Of a stretch of DNA of 64,000 nucleotides, positions 45,411 through 56,999 are shown in pieces. The stretch is from Siphonodentalium dalli. Taxonomy: Eukaryota; Mollusca; Scaphopoda; Gadilida; Siphonodentaliidae. The position numbers and the translations under genes are program-made. The stretch covers positions 144,923,559 to 144,987,558 of the forward strand of contig CP136066.1 in assembly GCA_032622095.1 (NCBI GenBank), read 5' to 3'. Within the stretch, counting starts at the first letter, position 1. Every line of letters starts with the position of its first letter. The notes beneath the pieces are model-generated. The model worked only from the letters and a program-made list of their open reading frames with translations. It was not told the origin of the DNA and did no database searches.

Positions 45411-47746
45411 TCAACATGTCTGAGTGGTGAGTGAATACCACCGTATTAGCGTATATCAACATGCATGAGTGGCAAGCGAGTACCACGGTATTAGCTTATA
45501 TCAACATGACTGAGTTGCTAGTGAGTACCACCGTATTAGCTTATATCAACATGTATGAGTGGCTAGTGAATACCACCGTATTATCGTATAGCAACATGTC
45601 TGAGTGGCAAGCGAGTACCACCGTATTATCGTATATCAACATGTATGAGTGGCTAGTGAATACCACCATATTTGCGTATATCAACATGACTGAGTGGCAA
45701 ACGAGTACCACCGTATTAGCGTATATGAACATGTATGAGTGGCTAGTGAATACCACCGTATTAGCGTATATCAACATGTATGAGTGGTGAGTGAATACCA
45801 CCATATTAGCGTATATCAACATGACTGAGTGGCAAACGAGTACCACCGTATTAGCTTATATCAACATGTATGAGTGGCTAGTGAATACCACCGTATTAGC
45901 GTATATCAACATGTATGAGTGGCTAGTGAACACCACCATATTAGCGTATATCAACATGACTGAGTGGCAAACGAGTACCACCGTATTAGCGTATATGAAC
46001 ATGTATGAGTGGCTAGTGAATACCACCGTATTAGCGTATATCAACATGTATGAGTGGCTAGTGAATACCACCATATTAGCGTATATCAACATGACTGAGT
46101 GGCAAACGAGTACCACCGTATTAGCTTATATCAACATGTCTGAGTGGTGAGTGAGTACCACCGTATTAGCGTATATCAACATGACTGAGTGGCAAACGAG
46201 TACCACCGTATTAGCGTATATGAACATGTATGAATGGCTAGTGCATACCACCATATTAGCGTATATCAACATGACTGAGTGGTAAACGAGTACCACCGTA
46301 TTAGCGCATATCAACATGTCTGAGTGGCTAGTGAGTACCACCGTATATCAACATGTATGAGTGGCTAGTGAATACCACCATATTAGCGTATATCAACATG
46401 CCTGAGTGGCAAACGAGTACCACCGTATTAGCTTATATCAACATGTATGCGTGGCTAGTGAATAACACCATATTAGCGTATATCAACATGCATGAGTGGC
46501 AAACGAGTATCACCGTATTAGCTTATATCAACATGTCTGAGTGGTGAGTGAGTACCATCGTATTAGCGTATATCAACATGTATGAGTGGTGAGTGAATAC
46601 CACCATATTAGCGTATATCAACAAGCCTGAGTGGCAAACGAGTACCACCGTATTAGCTTATATCAACATGTATGAGTGGCTAGTGAATACCACCATATTA
46701 GCGTATATCAACAAGCCTGAGTGGCAAACGAGTACCACCGTATTAGCTTATATCAACATGTCTGAGTGGTGAGTGAGTACCATCGTATTAGCGTATATCA
46801 ACATGTATGAGTGGTGAGTGAATACCACCATATTAGCGTATATCAACATGCCTGAGTGGCAAACGAGTACCACCGTATTAGCTTATATCAACATGTCTGA
46901 GTGGTGAGTGAGTACCATCGTATTAGCGCATATCAACATGGCTGAGTGGCTAGTGAATACCACCGTATTAGCGTATATTAACATGTCTGAGTGGCAAGCG
47001 AGTACCACCGTATTAGGTTATATTAACATGTCTGAGTGGCTAGTGAATACCACCATATTAGCGTATATTAACATGTCTGAGTGGTGAGTGAATACCACCG
47101 TATTAGCGCATATCTGCATGTCTGAGTGGAGAGTGAATACCACCGTATTAGCGTATATCAGCATGTCTGAGTGGTGAGTGAATACCACCGTATTAGCGCA
47201 TATCAACATGTCTGAGTGGTGAGCGAGTACCATCGCATTAGCGTATATCAACATGACTGAGTGGCAAACGAGTACCACCGTATTAGCGCATATCAACATG
47301 TCTGAGTGGTGAGCGAGTACCATCGCATCAGCGTATATCAAAATGCCTGAGTGGCGAGTGAGTACCACCGTATTAGCGTATATCAACATGTCTGAGTGGC
47401 GAGTGAGTACCACCTTATTAGCGCATATCAGCATGTCTGAGTGGTGAGTGAATACCACCGTATTAGCGTATATCAGTATGTCTGAGTGGTGAGTGAATAC
47501 CACCGTATTAGCGCATATCAACATGTCTGAGTGGCTAGTGAATACCACCGTATTAGCGTATATCAACATGTCTGAGTGGCAAGCGAGTACCACCGTATTA
47601 TCGTACAGCAACATGTCTGAGTGGCAAGCGAGTACCATCGCATTAGCTTATATTAACATGTCTGAGTGGCTAGTGAACACCACCGTATTAGCGCATATCA
47701 GCATGTCTGAGTGGCTAGTGAGTACCACCATATGAGCGTACATCAA
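45411..47746 (+). repeat. Minisatellite, 45-bp unit, about 52 copies
   Basis: Unit: GTGAATACCACCGTATTAGC then GTATATCAACATGTATGAGT then GGCTA, with CTAGTGAA and CAAACGAG subtypes that tend to alternate and larger groups of eight units (360 bp; 45431-45790 and 45791-46150). Because 45 is a multiple of three, frames on both strands stay open for up to 206 codons. Stops come from the GGTGAGTG variant. This explains the long repetitive frames (NTTVLAYINMYEWLV per unit). I regard it as non-coding. Confidence 0.96.
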
Positions 47747-47774
47747 CTAAAAACTAAAAAGTTGGGTCTCAATG

Positions 47775-48010
47775 TGTTAGAGGCCCACTTAATTTTCGAA
47801 TGACCAGCTAAAATTGTATACAATATATTCCACATTATATACCCTTTGAAAGAGGAAGCTCCAAACCATTGTATTATCAACTGATCCGGTCGAATAAACT
47901 GGGAACTGTTGTTTTTGTCGATGTTCCGAGTTGTGTTCTGTGCTTAATTTTGATCCTGTAAAGTCTATTATTCTCAATGGAAGGGAATAACACCTATCTC
48001 GTAGTTTGAA
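47775..48010 (+). repeat. Dispersed repeat shared with 20028-20180
   Basis: AGGCCCACTTAATTTTCGA to CTATCTCGTAGTTTGAA. 48010-48370 shows nothing recognisable. Confidence 0.65.
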
Positions 48011-48374
48011 TTATGATGCATGCTGGGTTGACAACAAGGGAAGACATGGAATGAATCTGAAAATCTCTATCACTTGGTGGACACTCCTAGGCCACAGCTG
48101 TTCCGTAATCTGGTGGGATATATATTTTTTTGGTTCCTCTTCCAAAGGGAATGGCATATGTTGTGTATTATGTTACCTGGACATTCGAAAATTAATTAAG
48201 TTGAATTGTTTAATGCATAAAGCCACCATTTAAGGTGGAACATACACGAACATATATACACTATATACATAAGATATTTCAACAAGCATTTTGGCATCAT
48301 ACTACATATGGATTATATAAGTAATAAATTCATTTTTAAAATCACGAGTCTATCTGTCGATCGACTTACACCAA

Positions 48375-48468
48375 TAGTGATATATATACATACATATACA
48401 TACATATACATATACATATATAGCTATATATACATATACACATATATATATACATATAGATGTAAATG
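48375..48468. repeat. TACATA/TATA microsatellite, tail of an antisense LINE
   Basis: ACATACATATACATACATAT and related runs lie just 3' (minus strand) of the LINE frame at 48505, the position expected for a simple-repeat LINE tail. Confidence 0.75.
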
Positions 48469-48504
48469 CTGTCAATGCCAGATCATCAGTATAGTTGTAA
48501 GTTA

Positions 48505-49735
48505 TTATCTCAATTTTCTGAAGGCTAATTTTAGAAATATACTCACCCTCTTCAGGAGCGATATATTAGCTATAGATATCAAACCATAAAACTTTTCTCG
48601 CGTTGGAGATAGCCAATAGTATTTTGGAATGAACTGTTCACGGATATCTCTAAATTCGTCGCATATCAGTAGGAGATGATACTCGTCCCCTATCCCGTCA
48701 CCGCACTGTTCACAGGTATTACAAGGTATACTGTTTCGCCACCGCCTTTTTTCAACGGGGAGTCGGTGGTTGGCTGTTCTAAATTTCACCATATAAGGGA
48801 TCAGATGATCTGGCAACTGAAGCAAATACCGGCTAATACAGGGGCTGGTTTTAATATTTCTGTAAAAAGTTGCTCTTGACGAATCAGATAATTCTAAATC
48901 GATAAAAAGTTTAGCCCAATGCTGCTCTATAAGAAAGGTCTTAATATTGCGAATGTCCTGTTTAGATAAAGCAGACTGTGACTCCCATATAGAACGTAGA
49001 TCAAGTTCATTCAGGGTGTTTGTCACAAAGTTAAGCCATTTTGACTTGCGTGTTAACTTGGGATCGTTGGCGTGTAATTGCTTTACAATAAGATATATGT
49101 TCTTAGCCAGTTCTGATCCATCGCTAGATACAATTTTTGACCAATAAGTTAACACTCTGCACTTTATTTCCACTAAAATGGGATGTCTACCAAGTTCTCC
49201 GTACACCATATAATTAGGTGTACTAGATTTCATGCCTAGTAATATTTTACAAAATTTCATATGTAGAGCCTCGAGGGTGTGGATTCTCTCAAAACACCAT
49301 ATTTCGCTACCATATAAAATTATTGGCATGATCATAGTATCAAATAAATTCAACATCATATCAATTGGCAGATGTAGTTTACGGACCTTATTGAATAGAC
49401 TGAACATAGCCTTTGATGAAACATTTAGCGTTTTCTTCAAGGAATTGCAGAATCTGCCGTTATAAAAGAAATTAACACCTAAGTAGTTGAACTCTTTGAC
49501 TATTTCTAGTTCACCTCCATTATAAGTCAAAACTGGCAAACGTTTGTGCATTTTGTTGCAGAAAATGAGAACTTTCTTTTTTCTTGTATTTACCTGGAGT
49601 CTCCAGGAATCAGCGTAATCTGCAAATGCCAGGAGGGCACGTTGCATAGTTTCCTCCGTGTCGGTTAAAATAACAGTGTCGTCCGCATAACACAGACATA
49701 GTAATTTTATGTATGTGCCTATGGGCCTTTAGCAG
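48505..49735 (-). pseudogene. 5'-truncated LINE ORF2 (second family), RT active site to C-terminus
   Basis: The open frame of 380 codons starts at 49647, but LINE coding continues upstream on the minus strand with LCYADDTVILTDTEETMQRA (canonical YADD box near 49690) to about 49735. It then reads DYADSWRLQVNTRKKKVLIF, FNYLGVNFFYNG, IILYGSEIWCFERIHTLEAL, and CEQCGDGIGDEYHLLLICDE (CCHC-type knuckle). The endonuclease and most of the RT are missing. There are no stops, so the copy is fairly young. The YADD box and knuckle spacing separate it from the QADD family at 41309. I could not find the target duplication. Confidence 0.9.
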
Positions 49736-49739
49736 TGTT

Positions 49740-51110
49740 ACACAATGTTTTCTTTTGTTTTAATACCAAGACAATAATATAGATTCAACAGCTGCTGCAA
49801 ATAATTTAATAATCAAATACGGGGCGCACCGCATCTAGTGATAATCTACGTTTATGTAAATCGAAAAGTTCCAACATATCTCTCCATGTTGAGAACAGAA
49901 ATGCCCAATATTTCTCTGAATGTTGAGAATGTTACCAAGATAATGACAATGTTGGAAAAACACTGTGCTGTTTGCGAATGTACACCTATATGAGAGCTCA
50001 TGTTAAATGTGTTAAATGTTTGGTATTTAGTACATTTCTCGTCAATTAGATTTCGTGTTATTTCACTAATCTAGCATGCTTTTATCCTGCTGACGAAAAC
50101 ACTTGCGTGCATGACACTCCGAATTAACAGCTACTGCATATATGTAGTGCATTTCTACACAAATATGGGCTGTGGAAAACTGTAGACTTTAAGACTATAG
50201 ATTCCTACACTTTTCGTTTTTTGTTGTTGCGATAATGCTTTAATGCCATTGACATGCTCTAGCATAGAGCTATATTTTATTATTCATAATATGTATAGCG
50301 GACAAACTGATATTACGTTGGTTGCGACATCCTGGTATCGTAGCATAACATACATATTAACTACAACTTAGAGCGAAGTTGCACCAAACGCACATCCTCA
50401 ATTAATGAGGTCATTGGCTTGCGTATGTGATTGCCCGATATGCACGCCGAGTTGTTCCAAACTAAACGAAATAGACTGCATATCCCGGGGTGTCATCTGA
50501 ATATACACGCACGAGTGGTCACCGGTAAAAACAACTTTGGTGCAATTTGAGAGTATTAGGGGTATAATATAATGTGGTCGGTACCTGGTAACATAAGACT
50601 GTACATGGTGTACATTTCAAACATTGCACGATATTATACTCACCAACTGAAAATGTACCAGAGTACGGCTCTGCCGTATCACTAACTTATAACTCGCGAA
50701 GCTGTTAATTGAAATTTGCTATTAGGCACGATGACTTTAAATTGTGTAATTTTAATATGAAGCTGAGATTTTTACTTTTAATTACATTTCAGTAAAACTA
50801 TCATTTAACTGAAAGTGCATTTTAAGTTGGAAATCTCGTTACATATTGGGACACATTTCGCACTATGAACTATGACAGAGAATTATTACGAACAGGGTAA
50901 CACGTCACTAGAATTTGTGTTCTTTCTATTTGTTGTCGTTTTTCCTTATTCGTTGTTATGATTACGGGTTTGGATTTTCAACAAAACTCACAATTACATC
51001 ATATAGTAATAAGTTCGCGATCGTTTCTCAGCTCCTCAATGTAGGAGATGATTTTGAGATTATATCCTTAAATTGTGATCACCATGTGGCCTTATTATTT
51101 TTACCTATTA
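49740..51110. other. Unannotated, with a short inverted-repeat element at 50371-50552
   Basis: AAGTTGCACCAAA (50376) and TTTGGTGCAATTT (50537) are inverted and enclose about 150 bp, possibly a small MITE. No supported gene; the 90-codon frame at 50915 lacks context. Confidence 0.4.
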
Positions 51111-51112
51111 TT

Positions 51113-51548
51113 AGAGCACAATCCCATTGTTGCAATCGTTACCTGATTTTTGGTAAAGCACACCAATTCCCAAGGCTGGCGAAGTAATAGTTCAGTGGTT
51201 ATCCCATTGTTAGGAACACGCAACTCATAACAGACACATCGCAGGGGTGCTTTAAAGTTGGACCAGTCCGCGTTGTTTCGGACATATCTATTCACATTCA
51301 ACGGCGATCAGTGCATGATAATCACGTTGTTGGGCGTGGCTAACCGGCTATTGTGTCCAATCGCGGCCAGCGCATGGATTGTGCGTCGTGGTCAAAGCAC
51401 GCTCAATGGAACATTTTCAGTTGATTGCATTATGTGGGATCAATTGTGCTCTAAGTCGGTCAGAGCACGCGAATGGTTCTTTACCAGAATAAATCTCGTC
51501 TTCGACTCGATTGATTCTGGTAAAGAACAATTCTTGTGCTCTAACCAT
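51113..51548 (+). mobile_element. MITE with AGAGCACAA ends, complete 436-bp copy
   Basis: TTAGAGCACAATCCC to TTGTGCTCTAACC. Same family as the interrupted copy at 1776-3003, including the hairpin (51476-51529). Confidence 0.85.
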
Positions 51549-51747
51549 TACTTGGTAACCAAGTCGTCGTGAAACGCGAGCATCTTGCCAAACACAATGG
51601 GCTCAGGTATGACCTGATAACAACATAATTACAGCCAATGTTCATGATTGTCTCACAAACGGACTCCTAGTCGTCAATTCTGCGAAAAGGTTTTTGGATA
51701 GTCCGAAATTTACGACTACAATTAGCTATTCGTAATTTGTATATGTC

Positions 51748-52140
51748 GTAGTTAAAGACATATTATGGACTTGTTCGTGTGCGTGAAACTGACAAATTAG
51801 TTCGCTGGTGCTATGTCAACTGCGGGAATGTATCATACTAACATCGCCGAAAATCTTATAGAAATCGACCATAGCACTCCATAGAAAACATCGTCTGAAC
51901 TACGCTCAATTTTAAATATTTACATCTCGATTCGGGACGCAAAAATGGGCGATAAACTAACGCAAATGATTTCGCCATCGAGACTCATTGCATTTAAATA
52001 ATATAATATACAAGAATGAAGATGTGTGTTGTAAATTTTGATTAATATTCGTAAAAAATAATTACTTTCATCAAGAGTACTCTTCGTCTCTATTTGACCA
52101 CCTTTCCGGAGTGTTTCGCATCACTTTAATTATGCGAAAC
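51748..52140 (-). repeat. Dispersed repeat R, inverted copy
   Basis: TAAAGACATATTATGGACTT to GTGTTTCGCATCACTTTAAT, the complement of the copies at 1235 and 53740. Confidence 0.75.
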
Positions 52141-52170
52141 GTGTCTATTACCGTAAATTAGTGCGTTGCC

Positions 52171-52350
52171 ATGACGACATCCTACGTTCAACATTCACCT
52201 CCACCGAATGCATTTATCATTATTTTTAATACATTAGCACTTTTAAACCAATTGCAAAATATTATAGAAAATGAAGAGGATGTGAGTGAAGATTATTCCT
52301 TAATACTGTGTATACTGACACTGCACTCATATGTTGTTCGTTTCTATAGG
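52171..52350 (+). other. Possible short ORF or first exon, unrecognised
   Basis: ATG in good context (GTTGCCATGA), 60 codons, Asn/Leu/Ile-rich with an acidic stretch (ENEEDVSEDY). The stop TAG overlaps a GTAACC donor-like site. No domain recognised; may be chance. Confidence 0.2.
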
Positions 52351-52894
52351 TAACCAGATTTCCATTTTGTGAAAATAATGTTACGGATGGAAGATTAGCC
52401 GCAATTCGAAAATAATAATTGTCGTTGTCGAGTAACTTTTGTACAGTTTTTAAGCAAATGTATCAAATAAATGTTATATAATTCATATCCCCTACATCAA
52501 TGAAAGGATTAAGAAAGACTGGGTGTTGCGATATGGACTACCTATATTCTATATAAAAATATAATAACTATAACATCTGAACAAGTCATATAGGTAGACA
52601 AACAAGAACGTATATACAGTGGGTCCGAAAACGCCACGAGATGAGGACAAACAGGGATTTGCCCGAGGCTCACCCATATGCATACTAGTTCCATATACTA
52701 ACTTAAGTTATTGTATAGTCACTAGTTTACGCCCCGGTATCAACATATGTTATTACACCATCATGTGTGCCACGCGTTGCCCAATCCACTATCCGTCAAT
52801 TAATTTGATTACGTCTTATACACGGAAATTTGATTTATGGCTCCACCCATATATTAAATTTATATCAAAGTATTAACTTTGATTTTAAGCAACA

Positions 52895-53060
52895 TATCCT
52901 CTCAAAAATACGCACATAATCGACCTATAATGTGAAATAGGTACATAATGTGATTATTTGATTCTGAAATAGGGAGATAATGACCGTTATTTCGTTTTAT
53001 GGCGCAGGAAACAGTGAAAACACCTGTTAAAGTGCGTCCTGAATAGTCGTTATTTGGCTT
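52895..53060 (+). repeat. Dispersed repeat shared with 54215-54375
   Basis: AATACGCACATAATC, TTATTTGATTCTGAAATA and CGTTATTTCGTTTTATGGCG recur at 54222-54330 in the same order. Confidence 0.7.
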
Positions 53061-53578
53061 ATTTTGTTTCTAATTTTCTGTAAATTATCGACTCAAAATG
53101 AGGCGATTCTAAACAGATTATCTACTTAAAACAAGTTATGTTATAAGCAGATAATGTGCTTGTTTTCGGGAGAACAGGCTGTTTTAAGATAACCTATTAA
53201 TTAACCTGGACGTTTATAAAATACATCTCCGACTCAAGTTACTTATGTTTCTATATATTATCGATGTTACCGGGAATTTATTGTAAATGGCTTACAGTAC
53301 CCCTTTGACACAATCTTTTGATAATGTATAGTGGTAACACATAGCTCCTCCCACAAAGTACGTTCACTGAGTATCGGAAGAAGGCTAATGGTCGATGACA
53401 CGTTTCGTTTAAACAGTCGATATTCTTCTGCTAAACAATAAAACGTGTATAAGATACCTATGCGATAATAAGAACACATCCGGTGTCTTATTGTGAATTC
53501 CAGCTGAGAAAGGTATTACATGACACGTTATCTTATACGTCTCAGTATGACGTTTTATCAATCGGCCTGATTCGTCAC

Positions 53579-53586
53579 GTATATAG
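53579..53586 (+). promoter_or_regulatory. TATA-box-like GTATATAG
   Basis: It lies 48-55 bp before the ATG of the signal-peptide exon. A TTCAATAG about 30 bp downstream (53608-53615) could be the start site. Confidence 0.4.
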
Positions 53587-53633
53587 CAGGACAGTCCTCT
53601 CGGTGGTTCAATAGCAATTGGAAAAACGGAACC

Positions 53634-53715
53634 ATGAAGGCATCACACATTATTTTCACTCTATTCTTTATGGGAGTTTTATTTGTGGGTTCGATGGCTG
53701 AACACAGTATGGAAA
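53634..53715 (+). CDS. First coding exon of a secreted-peptide gene (signal peptide)
   Basis: Seen: ATG in good context (GGAACCATGA), then 27 codons: MKASH, a hydrophobic core IIFTLFFMGVLFVGS and a small-residue end MA, then EHSME. The next base is followed by a consensus donor GTAAGTATAG, giving a phase-1 intron. A TATA-like box and short leader precede it. Family knowledge: a signal-peptide exon ending in a phase-1 intron is a common layout for secreted peptides (neuropeptides, defensins, toxins). The likely cleavage is after SMA. Inference: it begins a secreted-protein gene whose next exon lies downstream; repeat R follows directly in the intron. A candidate second exon after GCTCTCATTTTCAG (54452) is in phase and runs about 34 codons to a stop at 54552, but it borders repeat sequence and has only two Cys. 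The phase equals that of the 3282 exon, so it could be a paralogue. Too short for an ordinary ORF scan. Confidence 0.55.
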
Positions 53716-53739
53716 GTAAGTATAGTTGCATGGAAATTA

Positions 53740-54085
53740 TTAAAGTGATATGAAACACTCCGGTAGGGTGATCAAATAGAAATGGAGAATAATCTTGTTC
53801 AAACACACACCCTCGTTCTTACATATTATTTAAATGCAGTGACTCCCGATGGCGCAATCGTTTTCGTTAGTTTATCGCCGACAGAAGCGTCCCGATTCGA
53901 GTAGTAAATATTTACAATATAGCGTAGTTCAGACAATGTTTTCTATGGAGTGGTACGGTCGATTTGCTTCAGATTTTCGGTGATTTTAGTAGAATGCTAC
54001 ATTCCACCAATTGGCATAGCACCTGAATACTAACTTATCAGTTTACCGCGCCCGACCAAGTACATAATATGTCTTTAAACATTTC
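53740..54085 (+). repeat. Dispersed repeat R, copy 2
   Basis: TTAAAGTGATATGAAACACT to CATAATATGTCTTTAAA, inside the presumed first intron. Confidence 0.75.
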
Positions 54086-54214
54086 GAAGAACCTATTGCC
54101 GTGCTTTTAAAATCTCAGATCCACCGAAAACCAAATTTTACACGTGATATTAACATTGATATCTACTAATACCTTGTCAAGTTATTATTTTTATTATACA
54201 CTCCAATATATTCT

Positions 54215-54375
54215 AGCGCAAATACGCATATAATCAACCTATAATTTGCAAATAGGTTCTTATTGGATTATTTGATTCTGAAATAAGCAGACAATGGACT
54301 CATCCGTTATTCTATTTTATGGCGTGAGTCACAGCGGACCTACATTTTGAAGCTGATAAATCGTGAGTTGGTTTA
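54215..54375 (+). repeat. Dispersed repeat shared with 52895-53060
   Basis: Second copy of the ATTTGATTCTGAAATAAG and CTATTTTATGGCG block. Confidence 0.7.
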
Positions 54376-54657
54376 TTTTTTCATTGTCCGCACATAAATA
54401 CCTATTATGAAGTCAATATGAGTCGATGTGACTAAAATGCTCTCATTTTCAGTTCAATTATTGTTATCCACCAGAAGCGTATATGGGAATTTAAGAACTC
54501 ACTATACTATCCCGTGTACGACATACTTATGGGGAAATCATTGCACTAAACTATAATTCCCCGCAGTGGGCATTGAAATAAGTACATTATTGACAGAGAT
54601 CAGAGTAGGCTTGGTGCATCGATTAATGTTGATTATGAGAAAAGTTATTAAATTTAA

Positions 54658-55150
54658 AGGTACGGTTGGCCTTGGCGGTGGGTATCCTGTGAAAATATTT
54701 ACACCCGTCAAAAACCGCAACAAACAGAAAGAACATCAAAATGTAGACATACTTTGTCCGTATACAAATAAGAAATATCGCATAAACAGTATGTTATTGT
54801 CATCTGTTTGACCATTGTTATGTAAACAAAAGCATAAAAAGTTACTTTTCTGGTGTTTGTTTATATTATGATGGTAAACATAAAGAGCGTTCTTTGTTGG
54901 TGAATTCCTGATATGGAACTATTAAAGAGCGTTTATGCCATTTGTGTGTGATTAGCCAGTAGCATTGTGCTGTCTTCTGTAACACAATCAGGCTCTTGCT
55001 TATGTAAATATAGTAGGTCTTTGTGATAACATGCTGTTTACGCGATGGTCATGGTATATATGAACGAAACTGTATGCGTTTTAATGTTTTTCTGTTTACG
55101 GTGATTGGAACAAATATGAATATTTTCGACAACTAAGGCCTCACGTGCCT
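54658..55150 (-). mobile_element. TTAA MITE, 493 bp
   Basis: AGGTACGGTTGGCC to TCACGTGCCT with TTAA at 54654-54657 and 55151-55154. Very close to 35894-36386. Confidence 0.92.
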
Positions 55151-55502
55151 TTAATGTTGTAAATGCAGTGATGAAAACGCGTATAATTTAACGCATATAA
55201 TAAATAGAAAATCCAACGTTATACCATTCTTGACCAAGACAAATCTTTTCGTTTTCGTTCGTGAAAGTTCGCGTGAAACTTAAAAGTTTTAACTTCATAC
55301 GTATATGCATTTTCCTTATGGTGCACGATTCTACGATACTGGTACGCATACGCTTGTCATATAATATACTTATATTTTCTAAATTTCAAAACATACTTCG
55401 GTTATGCTCCTGTTTTTCATTTATCTGACTACCAAATTGTCCAAGTGGCGCTTCGGAATATGTACCTAGAATTTATATACCTTTGTCCATGTTACCGAAG
55501 AC

Positions 55503-55973
55503 ATGTTTACCCCTGTATTCTGCGGTGTTCCCAGTCCCCTGGATCTCTATATCTTTACAACAGAGCAGGATGTGTTGCTTTCAGTCGGACCCAAGCAGAA
55601 TTCTGCAACGATGATCAGTTACATTTTAGGTGATGGCGATCGGTGCAAGATGTATCTAAAAGAGCGTGCACATGTCGCTTATCTCAGCCGGTCTGTTTGC
55701 AATCGCCGATACTGGAAATTCTTGGTTTCATACTTGGAATACAGCTCACTAATATTTCCAATTCTTAACTTCGCCATAGCCGTTTTCAAGGAACTTCGCA
55801 ATGTGAAATTCATATTTGGTACATTGAGCAACAGGATCACATTATTATATAACAGTCGTGACTTGCGATCAAGGTTTCTGGTAATAGAAATCCTATATAT
55901 GTTTATGGAAGAAATGAGCCTCTATCTGGAGGGGTGTGTTTTTAAAGTCTATGTGAGGAGTTGCACTTCGTAA
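55503..55973 (+). other. Unrecognised 156-codon ORF
   Basis: No known domain. The C-terminal 115 residues from GDGDRCKMYLKERAHV could be an exon, because an acceptor-like CAGTTACATTTTAG stands directly before GTGATGGC at 55630. It contains a hydrophobic stretch (SSLIFPILNFAIAVF) and basic residues. Could be a host exon, a transposon remnant or chance. Confidence 0.25.
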
Positions 55974-56699
55974 TGGTGCCTTGTGTATAATTTATTAACT
56001 CCGGTGACAGACTATTTGCATCGTCGTGAACGTGATTTGACTGTAGTTTGCTAATAATGTAGAACGCCATTAACTCACATGAATACGACTGCCGACTTTA
56101 GAATGATTCCTGCTTAGTAAAACATGCTTTATTCATATATAAACACCTATCCACATTTACTTGAGGCTCATTTAATCCAACAACAACCCGGCTGGGATAT
56201 AACTTGTACATTGTAAATATAAATATGACTAGGATTCCACTGGTCCCTTTCAATATATGAGTTATATGATGTCCCACTTTTTTCAGCCCCGTAATAACCT
56301 CCTGTTCAAATCCACCCGCTCCAATTAATAAAGAGTGTGAGATTATAGCCCTATGTAGCACATAATAACTACTACAATTCTACTACGATTGACGTTTTTT
56401 TGTGATATTTCAAATCATCTATATATGTTGGAATTGTACACCATCTTGAATTAAATTCGCTGAATGGACAACCACAAAGCTATTTTGATACATGTGTATG
56501 CCTATACAGTCAGTATCCCATGCATATCGACTTATATGAAACATTGTTTTTTCGATGTCAATGGGTAATTTGGATTAAAATATGACGTTGTGTACTACAT
56601 TAAATAATAACACCACAATCCCCAAAACAATCGACCACTCTTGACATAATCGATCTGAAAAAGACCACTGTTCTGCAAACCCACTTTAACATAACGTGA
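55974..56699. other. Unannotated
   Basis: An 87-codon minus frame (56098-56361) has no features. No repeats recognised. Confidence 0.35.
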
Positions 56700-56996
56700 A
56701 TGACGGCCAGTCTGCTAGTCATCTTGGCAGCCCTTTTGAAATATTTCGATCGCTTACCCGTTAGTATATTTTTTATGTTTTATGCCACATTAAGATATGT
56801 TGTGCCGAAATTTGGATATATGTGCAAGAAATTGTATAATTTCTTCAAAATATTGAAACAGCGGGATTTTCGTGCGTTTTTGGCCAATAAAACACCGAAA
56901 CCCGATTCCAAAATTTGCTTCTTGAGAACAGTATTGAACAGTGGATATTTGTTTATAATGTATCCGAAAATTGCACTTTTTCCCAACCAGTCGTGA
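56700..56996 (+). other. Unrecognised 98-codon ORF
   Basis: Hydrophobic N-terminus (SLLVILAALLKYF) then Phe/Lys-rich sequence. The reverse strand is also open across the same bases, and AAGAAATTGTATAATTTCTT is a local palindrome, which points to repeat DNA rather than a gene. Confidence 0.2.
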
Positions 56997-56999
56997 TTC

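Noticed and set aside
47018-47638. 206-codon minus-strand ORF of a repeated 15-residue unit
   Set aside because: Produced by the 45-bp minisatellite, which keeps both strands open. It could mimic a repeat protein but has no unique ends.
54452-54552. Second exon of the 53634 signal-peptide gene
   Set aside because: Phase and acceptor fit, but it borders a dispersed repeat and its short product has no peptide motifs; kept only as a possibility in the exon entry.
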